Origin: Paraburkholderia guartelaensis | GTDB taxonomy: Bacteria; Pseudomonadota; Gammaproteobacteria; Burkholderiales; Burkholderiaceae | Direction of reading: 5' to 3' | NCBI RefSeq assembly: GCF_004353905.1 | Contig: NZ_SMOD01000028.1 | Coordinates: 1-64,000, forward strand | DNA: 64,000 nt | Shown: positions 7,968 to 16,258 of the stretch, piece by piece | Layout: each line of letters begins with the position of its first letter | How positions within the stretch are numbered: position 1 is the stretch's first letter | Made by a program: the position numbers and the translations under genes | The notes under the pieces: model-generated | Databases searched by the model: none | Seen by the model: only the letters and a program-made list of their open reading frames with translations | Told to the model about the DNA's origin: nothing

Positions 7968-8849
7968 ATGACCCGCGAAGCGGCACGCACCGGCACGGGC
8001 CCGACTACGCTGGTCGCCGTCGAGCAAAAGCTGCCGCGCGCGGAGCGTATCGTCGACGATGCGCTTGCCGCCGCTTTTCTGCCGGTCGCGGCGCGAGCGT
8101 TTCTGGCCTGCTGCGGCCCGCGTACCGCACGCTGGATGATGCAGGCGACGGAGCGGAAGTATCCCGGCCTCTGGGGCGGCATGCTGTGCCGCAAGCGCTA
8201 TATCGACGAGGCGCTGCAGGACGCGTCGCCGCATGTAGGGGCGCTCGTCAACCTGGGCGCGGGCTTCGATACGCGTGCTTTCCGGCCAGGGCCTGGCCCG
8301 GCACTGCCCGCATGGGAGCTGGACCAGCCCGTGAACATCGAGGCGAAGCGGCGGCGGGTAGCGGCGCGCTTTGGCAGCGTGCCCGTGCATGTCAAACTCG
8401 TGCCCATCGACTTCGAGCGCGAGCCCATCGCGGCGGCGCTTGCGAAGCAGGGCTATGAGCGCACGCGGCGCACGTTTTTCATCTGGGAAGGCGTCACGCA
8501 GTATCTCGACGAGGCGAGCGTGCGCGCGACACTCGAATTTCTTTCGACTGCCGCGCCGGGCAGCCGGCTCGCGCTGACCTACGTGCGCCACGACTTTCTC
8601 GAAGGCCGCGAGCTTTTCGGCGCGCCTGCCATGTATCGGCGCTTCGTGGAGCAGCAGCGGATCTGGCGCTTCGGCCTCGATCCGCAGGCGCTGTCCGCTT
8701 TTCTCGCGCCCTACGGCTGGCGCGTGCTCGACCATCCCGAACCCGAAGCATTCGAACGGCGCTATATCGCGCCCACGGGCCGCTTGCTGACCTGCATGCC
8801 GATGGAGCGCTGCGTGCTCGCGCAACGCGTAGCGCCCAGCGGACCCTGA
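7968..8849 (+). CDS. LCMT-like SAM-dependent methyltransferase (TIGR00027-type)
   Basis: A 293-residue protein resembling the leucine carboxyl methyltransferase-like family. The SAM-binding motif is LVNLGAGFDTRAFR near residue 93, followed by ELDQP (acidic ligand) and TFFIWEGVTQYLDEASV, the hallmark of this family. Members methylate small-molecule or protein carboxylates, but the target here is unknown. It follows the small helical protein with only 12 nt between, so it is likely co-expressed with the unknown FLWGIG gene. It converges on bcsR with 29 nt between. Confidence 0.8.
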   Translation: MTREAARTGTGPTTLVAVEQKLPRAERIVDDALAAAFLPVAARAFLACCGPRTARWMMQATERKYPGLWGGMLCRKRYIDEALQDASPHVGALVNLGAGFDTRAFRPGPGPALPAWELDQPVNIEAKRRRVAARFGSVPVHVKLVPIDFEREPIAAALAKQGYERTRRTFFIWEGVTQYLDEASVRATLEFLSTAAPGSRLALTYVRHDFLEGRELFGAPAMYRRFVEQQRIWRFGLDPQALSAFLAPYGWRVLDHPEPEAFERRYIAPTGRLLTCMPMERCVLAQRVAPSGP

Positions 8850-8878
8850 TCGTGCCGCAAAGGCGAGTTCTCGTGAAC

Positions 8879-9088
8879 TCAGCCTTTCTCCCCTTCCACC
8901 GGCAACTCCAGCACGGCTGCCACGAGCGGCCAGCGCTTCGCGGCCGCCTGCCAGGCGTCTTCGGCTTGTACGTCGAGATAGCGGTCGCGGTCCACGCCCT
9001 CGACGAGGCGCGCGAGCGCGTCGATATCGCTCGGTAGCGCGGGACCACTGCGCGAACGCCGGCCGGACCCCCACAAGCGCATCGCCAT
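8879..9088 (-). CDS. bcsR: BcsR-like cellulose biosynthesis protein
   Basis: A 69-residue protein whose C-terminal part (AWQAAAKRWPLVAAVLE) matches the conserved KRWPLLAEF-like block of enterobacterial BcsR (YhjR). In E. coli BcsR partners with BcsQ in assembling and stabilising the synthase. Here it is the last gene of the operon, not the first. Its ATG at 9088 overlaps the TAA of bcsG (TAATG), with GGAGGG upstream, so translation is coupled. The N-terminus (MRLWGSGRR) is basic and glycine-rich. Confidence 0.75.
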   Translation of the reverse strand: MAMRLWGSGRRSRSGPALPSDIDALARLVEGVDRDRYLDVQAEDAWQAAAKRWPLVAAVLELPVEGEKG

Positions 9089-10674
9089 TACTTGCCCTCC
9101 ACCCACACGCCGTCCGGCGTATGGATCACATAGCCGGTTGGCGTCGTCATCGTCACCGTGCCTTCGTTTTCGCCGACCATGCGTGTCTGCGGCAGGTTGT
9201 TCGCATACTGCGCGAGCGGCGGCGCGCCGGTGGCGAACGGGCTGTGCGCCACGAGATTCGAAAGCAGTTGGGCGAGCGCGAGATAGCTCGTGGGCGTGTC
9301 GATCGTCGTCACGCCGCCGGTGTGCTCGCTGCCGGCCGGCAGACCCACCACCTTCACGCCCACCGGCACGTGGACGATGTTCGGCGTGGGGATCTCGCGC
9401 ATGCCGGCAATCTGGTTCTCTTCGCCCTGCAGCGCAGCGCCGTGTTCGGGTACGAAAACGATCACGGCCTTGCGGCCCGACTGCGCGACGAGATCGATCA
9501 GCTTGTCGACGTCTCCGAGCAGCCGTTGCAGGCGAATCGGGTAGGACTGCAGGCTCGTGAGCTTGTCGTTCGGCGCAGGCAGCCGGTTGCCGTCGTGCAT
9601 CGAGACCGTGTTGTAGTAGAGCGCGACTGGGCCGCCGCCAGCGGCAATGCGCTGCTTGTACCAGCGCGAAAGCACGTCGTAGTCGTCGGCCAGCGCGGAA
9701 CCGTCGAACTCCTTCATGAACTCCGGGAAGCCTTCGTTCGCGGGGATCGTCACGCCCGGCACGCCGATTTCGTTGATCACCGTGCTGCGGAAATTGTCGA
9801 AGCGGCCGTTATGGTTGAGCAGCGCGTTCGGCTTGTAGCCGGCCTGCGCGAGCTGCACGAACAGGTGGCACTCGGGCGGCGCGGGGTCGTAGAGCGCCTT
9901 GTGCGGCTCCTGCCCGCAGCTCGCGCGCAGCACGCGGATCGCAGCGGGCCCGCTATAGCTGGCGCCCGAGCTGAAGTTATGGAAGATGTAGTCGAAGCGC
10001 GAGAAGAGCGGGTTGTTGCGCATCTTCACGACATCCATGTCGTTCCACGAGAGCGAGCAGATGTGCACCATGATGATGTCGAACTGCGCGTTCGCATCGG
10101 TGGTGAGCGGCGTGAAACTGACATGCCGACCTTCCTCGTTGGCCCGGAACGCCGCGAGCTGCTGGTCGTAGCTGCCCGACTGCTCGTCGCGCTTCTTGCC
10201 GGTGCCGCCGTCCTCGTCGCCGTTGCTCGCAAGCGAAGCATTGGCGGTGGCGTTTGCCACGAACGAGCCCACGCCCTGCCAGACCGGCATGACGACGAGC
10301 GCGATCAGCACGAGCGTCGTCATGCGCACCCAGCGATTGATGAGGAAGTAGAGCAGCACGGCGATCACTGCCGTCACGAGCATCGAAAGTGAAATCACGC
10401 GTCGCGTGAGTTCGAACATGTACGAGGGCGTGAAGGTGAGGAGCACGGGGATCTGCGAGATCGCCCGGCCGATGTCGGGCATGCTCGACTCGTGGTACGC
10501 AATGGAGATGCCCACGATCACGGCGATCACATCGCGCGCGATACGCAGCCACCGCTTGTGCAGCGGCACGAGCAGCAGGACGACGAAGGCGAAGTTCATC
10601 CACCACTCAGGCTTGAGCGTGCCGACCGAGTAGAGGTACAGCTTGGCGAGGAAGTAGAGATTCCAGAGACCCAT
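9088..10674 (-). CDS. bcsG: Cellulose phosphoethanolamine transferase BcsG
   Basis: An inner-membrane enzyme of 528 residues that adds phosphoethanolamine from lipids to cellulose in the periplasm. Four to five membrane helices occupy about residues 1-135 (WWMNFAFVVLLLVPL, LVTAVIAVLLYFLI, MTTLVLIALVVMPVW), then an alkaline-phosphatase-like periplasmic domain. The conserved nucleophile is the serine of SYSGPAAIR (about 241), and likely zinc ligands are Cys in VHICSLSW (about 206) and Glu-His in VPEHGAAL. Its presence predicts modified cellulose. It lies between bcsA (39-nt gap) and bcsR (overlap). Confidence 0.93.
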   Translation of the reverse strand: MGLWNLYFLAKLYLYSVGTLKPEWWMNFAFVVLLLVPLHKRWLRIARDVIAVIVGISIAYHESSMPDIGRAISQIPVLLTFTPSYMFELTRRVISLSMLVTAVIAVLLYFLINRWVRMTTLVLIALVVMPVWQGVGSFVANATANASLASNGDEDGGTGKKRDEQSGSYDQQLAAFRANEEGRHVSFTPLTTDANAQFDIIMVHICSLSWNDMDVVKMRNNPLFSRFDYIFHNFSSGASYSGPAAIRVLRASCGQEPHKALYDPAPPECHLFVQLAQAGYKPNALLNHNGRFDNFRSTVINEIGVPGVTIPANEGFPEFMKEFDGSALADDYDVLSRWYKQRIAAGGGPVALYYNTVSMHDGNRLPAPNDKLTSLQSYPIRLQRLLGDVDKLIDLVAQSGRKAVIVFVPEHGAALQGEENQIAGMREIPTPNIVHVPVGVKVVGLPAGSEHTGGVTTIDTPTSYLALAQLLSNLVAHSPFATGAPPLAQYANNLPQTRMVGENEGTVTMTTPTGYVIHTPDGVWVEGK

Positions 10675-10713
10675 AGTGTTTCGCGTTCCAGGGGGTAGCG
10701 GCTGTTCCGGTTA

Positions 10714-13308
10714 TCAGGGCTGGCGGACCTGTCCGGCCCGGCGTCGCGTGAAGAAGTTTTCCAGCGCGTCGAAGAACGCGTCGATGAGGCGCATGTAGCC
10801 TTGCCAGCTCAACTCGATCAGCTGAATGAGGCCGTGCAGCGGCGCGTCGGAGGGCGGCACGTCCTCCCATTCGAGCCAGGCATCGGCACGGCCGAACGTG
10901 CATTCCACGAGTTTGCGTTCCGTCTCCACCGTCATGCCGACGAAGCGCACGCCGAGGCGCCGGTCGGCGAGACGCGCGACCACGGCGGGGAAGTCATGCT
11001 CCAGCACGCCGCGCGCGAGCGTCACGTTGATGCGCTCGCCGGGCTCGAGCTTCGCTACGGCGTCGGCGGGCAGCATGAGGCCGAGGCCGCCCATCGAATA
11101 GTTCTCGGTCTTGCAGGCGAGCGTGCGGCCGTCGGGCAGCGTGAGCATGGCGGGCACGCGCAGCGGAATGCGGTGCGCCACGCGCACCTGCTTCGCTTCT
11201 TTGGCCACGCCGAGCGCGAGCCCGAGAATGGTGAGATTCACGCCGGCCCAGAAGAGGTTCATGAATACGGTGGCGGGCTCCTCGGACCGCCAGATCGTGA
11301 GGCGGCCGATGCCGGCGAGCACCGAGCACACGTTGATCGCGAGCAGCACGAGATAGGGCTTGGAGATCGTCCAGTCGAGATACTCGTGCTCGATATGGCC
11401 GCCTTTCGAGGTCACGTTGAACTTGCCGAGCTTCGGATTGATGAGCGCCATGGTGGTGGGCAGCACGATGTACCACGCGAGCACGGACTCATACGCTTCG
11501 GCCCAGAACGAGTGCCGGTAGCGTCCCTGGATGCGCGAGTTGGCAATCGCGGCAATCACCAGATACGGCACCACGTAAGCGAGGATCACGGGCGCGGGCG
11601 TGTTGATGACATGCAGTCCGAAATACAGGTACGCGCCGGGCATTACGAGGAAGATGAGCCGCGGGAAGCCGTAAAAGAAGTGCAGCATGGCGTTGCTGTA
11701 GCACATGCGCTGGAAGAACGAGAGCCCCTTGCCGATCCACGGATTGTCGACGCGGAAGATCTGCGTCATGCCGCGTGCCCAGCGAATGCGCTGGCCGATG
11801 TGGTCGGCGAGGCTGTCGGTGGCGAGACCCGCCGCCTGCACGGTGCGCAGATAGGCCGACGTATAGCCGTGGCGATGCAGCCGCAGTGAGGTGTGGGCAT
11901 CCTCGGTCACGGTCTCGGTCGCGATGCCGCCAATGTGCTCGAGCGCCGAGCGCTTGATGACCGCGCACGAGCCGCAGAAGAACGTGGCGTCCCAGAAATC
12001 GTTGCCGTCCTGGATCAACCCGTAGAACAGGCTGCCTTCATTGGGCACGCGGTGGAACGTGTCGAAGTTGCGCTCGAACGGATCGGGCGAGAAGAAGTGG
12101 TGCGGCGTCTGCACCATCGCGCATTTTTTATCGGCGAGAAAGACGCCGATGGTCGTTTGCAGGAAGGAGCGCGTGGGGATGTGGTCGCAGTCGAAAATCG
12201 CGATGTACTCGCCCTGCGTGAGCGGCATCGCGTGATTGATGTTGCCGGCCTTCGCATGCGTATGTTCGTCGCGGCGCAGGTAGCCCACGCCCACCTCGCG
12301 CGCGAAGTCGCGGAATTCGTCGCGGTCGCCGTCGTCGAGAATGTAGACGCGCAGCTTGTCGCGCGGCCAGTCGATCGAGCTTGCCGCGAACACGGTTGGC
12401 CGCACCACCGAAAGCGGCTCGTTGTAGGTCGGAATGTAGAGGTCGACGGTCGGCCAGTCGGCGGGGTCGTCGGGCAGCGGCTGCGGCTTGCGGCGCAGCG
12501 GCCAGGCGGTCTGCACGTAGCCGAAGATCAGCACGATCCACGTGTAAAGCTCGGCCGCATAGAGGATGTAGCCGACGATGGCCTCGGCAGGGCTCGAAAG
12601 ATGCAGCGTTTGCGTGCTGCGCCACCAGACGTAGCGGCCCGTCATGAGGATCGAGAGCATCACCATGAGCATGGTGGCGAGACGTCCCGGCAGGCGGCGC
12701 GCGATCATCACCACGACGTACACGAGCAGGAACAGCAGCACCTGGCCGGCAAACGGCAGCGGCGTCGTGCACACGGCGACAGCCGCGATGAACGCGAGCC
12801 ACAGGAGGCCCTGGCGCAGGTAGGGCACGCTGTCGAGCGCCGCCGAGAGTTTCTCGAGCTGCTGCTCGATACCTTCCCACGGCACGTCGGGCAGGCGGGC
12901 GCCGACTGCCGCGCTCGCGCGCGAAGCGCTGCGATAGATGGGTTCGAGCCGTCTGTCGAGCCACGCGCGCAGCGCGAAGCGATGGTGCCCTTGCGGCGCC
13001 TTGTGAAGCTTGCGCAGATCGGCGGCAAGACGCTGACGCGCGCGGCGCGGGCGCAGGAAGATCCGCAGAAGCCACGCGCCAGCGGTGCGGTCGCGGCCGA
13101 TGTTCAGGCGCTGGCGGATGTCCTTGCCGAGCTGCGCGAAGGCGAGCGCGGGCACGTCGCGCTGGCCTGGGCGCGGCGGCCGGAAGAAGGCGCGCAGCAG
13201 CCACTGGCCACCCGGCGCGTCGGGCGCGAGATTGAACTCGGGCGCGCTCACGCGGCGCAGCGACAACCAGAACGCCGTCCACAGGGCAGCGATGCGCTCG
13301 CGGATCAT
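10714..13308 (-). CDS. bcsA: Cellulose synthase catalytic subunit BcsA
   Basis: A membrane glycosyltransferase of 864 residues that polymerises UDP-glucose into cellulose and threads it through the inner membrane. Catalytic motifs are complete: LDDGD near 325, DCD near 373, TED near 468 and QRIRW near 506. The C-terminal PilZ domain has the c-di-GMP motif RVAHR followed by NYSMGG, so activity should depend on c-di-GMP. Several membrane helices flank the transferase domain. The 150-residue N-terminal extension contains a duplicated element (WLLRAFFRPPRPGQR and WLLRIFLRPRRARQR). The ATG at 13308 overlaps the bcsQ stop (ATGA), giving coupling; a longer open frame upstream is a bcsQ shadow. Confidence 0.96.
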   Translation of the reverse strand: MIRERIAALWTAFWLSLRRVSAPEFNLAPDAPGGQWLLRAFFRPPRPGQRDVPALAFAQLGKDIRQRLNIGRDRTAGAWLLRIFLRPRRARQRLAADLRKLHKAPQGHHRFALRAWLDRRLEPIYRSASRASAAVGARLPDVPWEGIEQQLEKLSAALDSVPYLRQGLLWLAFIAAVAVCTTPLPFAGQVLLFLLVYVVVMIARRLPGRLATMLMVMLSILMTGRYVWWRSTQTLHLSSPAEAIVGYILYAAELYTWIVLIFGYVQTAWPLRRKPQPLPDDPADWPTVDLYIPTYNEPLSVVRPTVFAASSIDWPRDKLRVYILDDGDRDEFRDFAREVGVGYLRRDEHTHAKAGNINHAMPLTQGEYIAIFDCDHIPTRSFLQTTIGVFLADKKCAMVQTPHHFFSPDPFERNFDTFHRVPNEGSLFYGLIQDGNDFWDATFFCGSCAVIKRSALEHIGGIATETVTEDAHTSLRLHRHGYTSAYLRTVQAAGLATDSLADHIGQRIRWARGMTQIFRVDNPWIGKGLSFFQRMCYSNAMLHFFYGFPRLIFLVMPGAYLYFGLHVINTPAPVILAYVVPYLVIAAIANSRIQGRYRHSFWAEAYESVLAWYIVLPTTMALINPKLGKFNVTSKGGHIEHEYLDWTISKPYLVLLAINVCSVLAGIGRLTIWRSEEPATVFMNLFWAGVNLTILGLALGVAKEAKQVRVAHRIPLRVPAMLTLPDGRTLACKTENYSMGGLGLMLPADAVAKLEPGERINVTLARGVLEHDFPAVVARLADRRLGVRFVGMTVETERKLVECTFGRADAWLEWEDVPPSDAPLHGLIQLIELSWQGYMRLIDAFFDALENFFTRRRAGQVRQP

Positions 13309-14138
13309 GGCATGCTCCCGCGCGCAACGTGTTGCGCGAGCAGTTCGTCGGGCGCATCGAGGCTCGCGCCCGAGCTCCAGTGCGAGAGCCACGAGGCGAT
13401 GCCGTGAAGGTCGTGCGCGGCCTGCGAGCTGGGCGCGCTCAGGCAGAAGTTTTCTCCCGCGGCGAGCGCGGCCGGCACACCGGTGTCCGCATGCACGAGA
13501 TACGGGAGCATGGCGGCGCCGAGACGTGCGCGCAGCAGCGCAACGACGTCCATGTGCAACTGGCGCGCGGGCACGACCGCATTGGCGACGAACACGCTGC
13601 GCTTCTGTGCGCGTACGAGCGCGGCGATCAGGCGCGGCAGCGTCGCGCACGCGGTGGCGCAGGGCGTGAGGACGCCGAGCACGAGGTCGGCGGCATCGAT
13701 CGCCTGGCGCGCGTGCGCCGATGGCCACGTGCCCGCATCCACGAGCGCGATCGTATGGGCGGGCAGGTCCACGCGGGCGAGCAGTTCGCGCAGCCAGCCG
13801 GGGCGCGCGTCGAGTAACGCGCTGGCGTCGTCGTCGCGCGGGTCGCCGGATGCATGGCCATCAGCGAGGCTGCCCCATGGCAGCACGAGCACGCCGTCGT
13901 CGCTTTGCAGTGCGGCGCGCGACCAGGCATCGTCGGCGCCAGGCCCGCCCGCCAGATGCGTGACGAGCCCTTCACGCGCGCTCTCGCGCAGCCCGAAGTG
14001 GAGCGCCAGCACGTTGCGCGGATCGCATTCCGCGGCGAGCGCAACATGTTCGCGCGCCGCCAGCAGACCGGCGAGCGCCGCAGTGAGGGTGGTGCGGCCC
14101 GCACCGCCCACGCTGGAGACGATGGCGATGGTCTTCAT
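13305..14138 (-). CDS. bcsQ: Cellulose biosynthesis ParA/MinD-like ATPase BcsQ
   Basis: A 277-residue cytosolic protein of the MinD/ParA ATPase family; BcsQ supports assembly and polar placement of the cellulose machine. The nucleotide loop reads SSVGGAGRTTLT near residue 8. The two lysines of a standard deviant Walker A motif are absent, as in the divergent loop of E. coli BcsQ, so true ATP hydrolysis is uncertain. The ALVDAG segment serves as Walker B. The ATG at 14138 overlaps the bcsF stop, and the stop overlaps bcsA, so F-Q-A are translationally linked. Confidence 0.88.
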   Translation of the reverse strand: MKTIAIVSSVGGAGRTTLTAALAGLLAAREHVALAAECDPRNVLALHFGLRESAREGLVTHLAGGPGADDAWSRAALQSDDGVLVLPWGSLADGHASGDPRDDDASALLDARPGWLRELLARVDLPAHTIALVDAGTWPSAHARQAIDAADLVLGVLTPCATACATLPRLIAALVRAQKRSVFVANAVVPARQLHMDVVALLRARLGAAMLPYLVHADTGVPAALAAGENFCLSAPSSQAAHDLHGIASWLSHWSSGASLDAPDELLAQHVARGSMP

Positions 14139-14338
14139 CGGCGCGGCCCCGTCTGGCTGAAGCGGCGCTGGCCGCGAATCAGCAGGGCGTCGACCTGCGG
14201 CGGGAGCTGGAGCGGGCGCGAGCGCGCAGGGCGCAGCCACATGGGCACGAAGCGCGCGAGACGCAGGCGCCAGCCGATCCAGTAGAGCGGCACGCCGAGT
14301 ATCAAACCCCAGACGAAGTAACCGAGGAAGACGTTCAT
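14135..14338 (-). CDS. bcsF: BcsF-like small membrane protein
   Basis: A 67-residue protein with one N-terminal membrane helix (FLGYFVWGLILGVPLYWIGW) and a basic, proline-containing cytosolic tail. Size, topology and position between bcsE and bcsQ fit BcsF (YhjT), which anchors BcsE at the membrane and works with BcsG in E. coli. Its stop overlaps the bcsQ ATG by four bases; bcsE ends 9 nt upstream. Sequence identity to known BcsF is hard to judge at this length, so the name rests largely on context. Confidence 0.75.
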   Translation of the reverse strand: MNVFLGYFVWGLILGVPLYWIGWRLRLARFVPMWLRPARSRPLQLPPQVDALLIRGQRRFSQTGPRR

Positions 14339-14347
14339 GTCGCTCTC

Positions 14348-16201
14348 CTATGCTTTGAGCGGCAGCGGCGCGCGCTGCGGCGCGGCTCGCGGTTTCGCGT
14401 TGTCGGTGCGCGCGGCGGCGTCGAGCGCGGGCAACAGGTCGCCGTTTATGGGAGCGATGTTGTCTGGCACTGCGGGTTCCGGCACTGCGGTTTCTATCGT
14501 GGCTGCCGTCGCTGAGCCCGGTGCAATCGCCGAGGCCGCCGCTGGCGGCACGGTCTGGCCGTTGGCCTGCACCGAGACGGCCGCGGGCGCAGCGGGCTGC
14601 CCTTCGTTGATCGCGAGCCAGCCCGAATAGTCGGGCGGCGGCGTGGTTTCGATTTCCTCGCCGAGCGTGTCCAGCGTCTCCGTGATTGAGCGGCCGTCGC
14701 CGTAGCGCTCCTCGCCCTGGAACAGCTCGGCGAGCGGCCGCTGGAACACGCGCTGGCATACGGCGTCGGCGTCGCTCATGCGGCACGCGAAGAAGAACAC
14801 GTAGAGGCTGTCGCCGCTCGCTGTCACGATGTCGCCCGCGCGGCGCAGATGGCACGCCTTCAGCGCATCCACGTGCGCGACTTCCGGCATCAGCGCGAGG
14901 CGGATCAGCACGCTCGGCAGCTGGATCACGCGGCTGCGCTCCACCGCCGCGCGCACGAGTTCGACGAAGTGCGCCGCGCCCACGTAGCCGCTCTCTTCGC
15001 CATGCACCACGGCGGCGAGCGCCGCGCGGTAATCGGCGGGCATGGGCCGCGAATACACCTGGCCCTGCAGACTCTCGACGATGGCCTCGACCTGCGCGAG
15101 CGGCGTCTGCCGCGCGATCACGCGGTTCGCGCCGAGGTTGAGCATGAGCGACTCGTAGCGCATGGCCACGGCGTCCTCGCGCACGATGATCTTGAGCGCT
15201 TCACCGCACTGCAGGCGCAGCGTGTGCACCTGCTCCGCGAGCGTTTCGAGGTCGCGGTTCACACTGAAATCGAGAATCACCGTGGCCGCGACCGAAGTGC
15301 GCGCGGCGGCCACGGCGGACTCGTTGTTATCGACGATCTGCCAGGCCTGCGGGAGCACACGCTCGTGCAACATCGCGTCGCGCGAAACGATCACGCGGCC
15401 TTCGTCGGGTGCGAGCAGGCCCGCCTCGCCGATCTCAGTTTCAAAGGTGCCCCCGGAAACCGTGAGCCGGTGATCGGCGGCGGAAAAGCGCAGCGGCACG
15501 CTCTGGCTGCCGTGCACGGCATCGCCTGCGCGCCAGAACGCGACTTCCCAGTGGTACTGCCCCTGCACCTGGTGCAATTGCGCGGCGCCCGCGAAGCGCG
15601 CCTGGAAGGCGGCCAGCTCGGGATGCTCCTGATCGTCGCCGAGTCCGGGCGGCGCTGCCACTATCAGCACGCCGTAGCGATGCTGCGCGCACCAGCCTGC
15701 GAGCTGCGCGCCCTGAGCTGCGAGCGCGGCGGGGTCCTGCCAGTTGAAGAACGCCTCCGCGCCTTCGATGAAGAACTGGCTTTCGGGAGCGGCGCATTGC
15801 TCGGCGAGCGCGTTGAGCGCTTCGATCAGCACTTGTGCACCGTCGCGATCCGGGAGCGGGCGCAGCGCGCATACGTTGGCCCACGCATGCGTCGAACCGT
15901 TCTTGTCGAGATCGACGCCGTGATCGCGCAGCGTGGCCGCGAGACTCGCGCCGTCGCGCGTGGAAAGGACGGTGGCGGGACCTGTGAGCGCGGCGGCGGC
16001 GGTCTGCCAGAAAAGCGCGTCGCGCGCGGGCGAGGCGCTCGCGTAGACCACGTGCACCTGGCCCGCGCCGAGCGAAGCGAGCGAGGCCGGCAGGCCGTCG
16101 ATCGCAAGCGGCTCGCGGCGCGCGAGCCGCGAGAACAGCGAGCGGCGCGTATCGCGGCCGGCGCCGGCGGGCGCTGCGGGGAGGGTGGCGGGATCGTTCA
16201 T
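14348..16201 (-). CDS. bcsE: BcsE, c-di-GMP-binding cellulose regulator
   Basis: A 617-residue cytosolic protein matching BcsE, which binds c-di-GMP and boosts cellulose output. The GIL domain lies in the second half; its RxGD signature appears as RRAGD near residue 475. The N-terminal part (about 40-250) looks like a degenerate RecA-type fold (SQFFIEGAEAFFNWQDP, YGVLIVAAPPGL). The C-terminal 100 residues are alanine- and proline-rich and probably disordered. The ribosome binding site of the ATG at 16201 is weak. The 57 nt between the bcsC stop and this start hold no terminator. Confidence 0.88.
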   Translation of the reverse strand: MNDPATLPAAPAGAGRDTRRSLFSRLARREPLAIDGLPASLASLGAGQVHVVYASASPARDALFWQTAAAALTGPATVLSTRDGASLAATLRDHGVDLDKNGSTHAWANVCALRPLPDRDGAQVLIEALNALAEQCAAPESQFFIEGAEAFFNWQDPAALAAQGAQLAGWCAQHRYGVLIVAAPPGLGDDQEHPELAAFQARFAGAAQLHQVQGQYHWEVAFWRAGDAVHGSQSVPLRFSAADHRLTVSGGTFETEIGEAGLLAPDEGRVIVSRDAMLHERVLPQAWQIVDNNESAVAAARTSVAATVILDFSVNRDLETLAEQVHTLRLQCGEALKIIVREDAVAMRYESLMLNLGANRVIARQTPLAQVEAIVESLQGQVYSRPMPADYRAALAAVVHGEESGYVGAAHFVELVRAAVERSRVIQLPSVLIRLALMPEVAHVDALKACHLRRAGDIVTASGDSLYVFFFACRMSDADAVCQRVFQRPLAELFQGEERYGDGRSITETLDTLGEEIETTPPPDYSGWLAINEGQPAAPAAVSVQANGQTVPPAAASAIAPGSATAATIETAVPEPAVPDNIAPINGDLLPALDAAARTDNAKPRAAPQRAPLPLKA

Positions 16202-16258
16202 CGTGTCGCTCGTCTCGCGGATTTCATCGTCGTCATGCGCGCTCGCTCCGTGGCCATG

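Noticed and set aside
10714..13728. BcsA reading frame extended upstream to 1004 codons
   Set aside because: The extra 140 codons lie inside bcsQ; the ATG at 13308 has an overlap with the bcsQ stop and a normal BcsA N-terminus.
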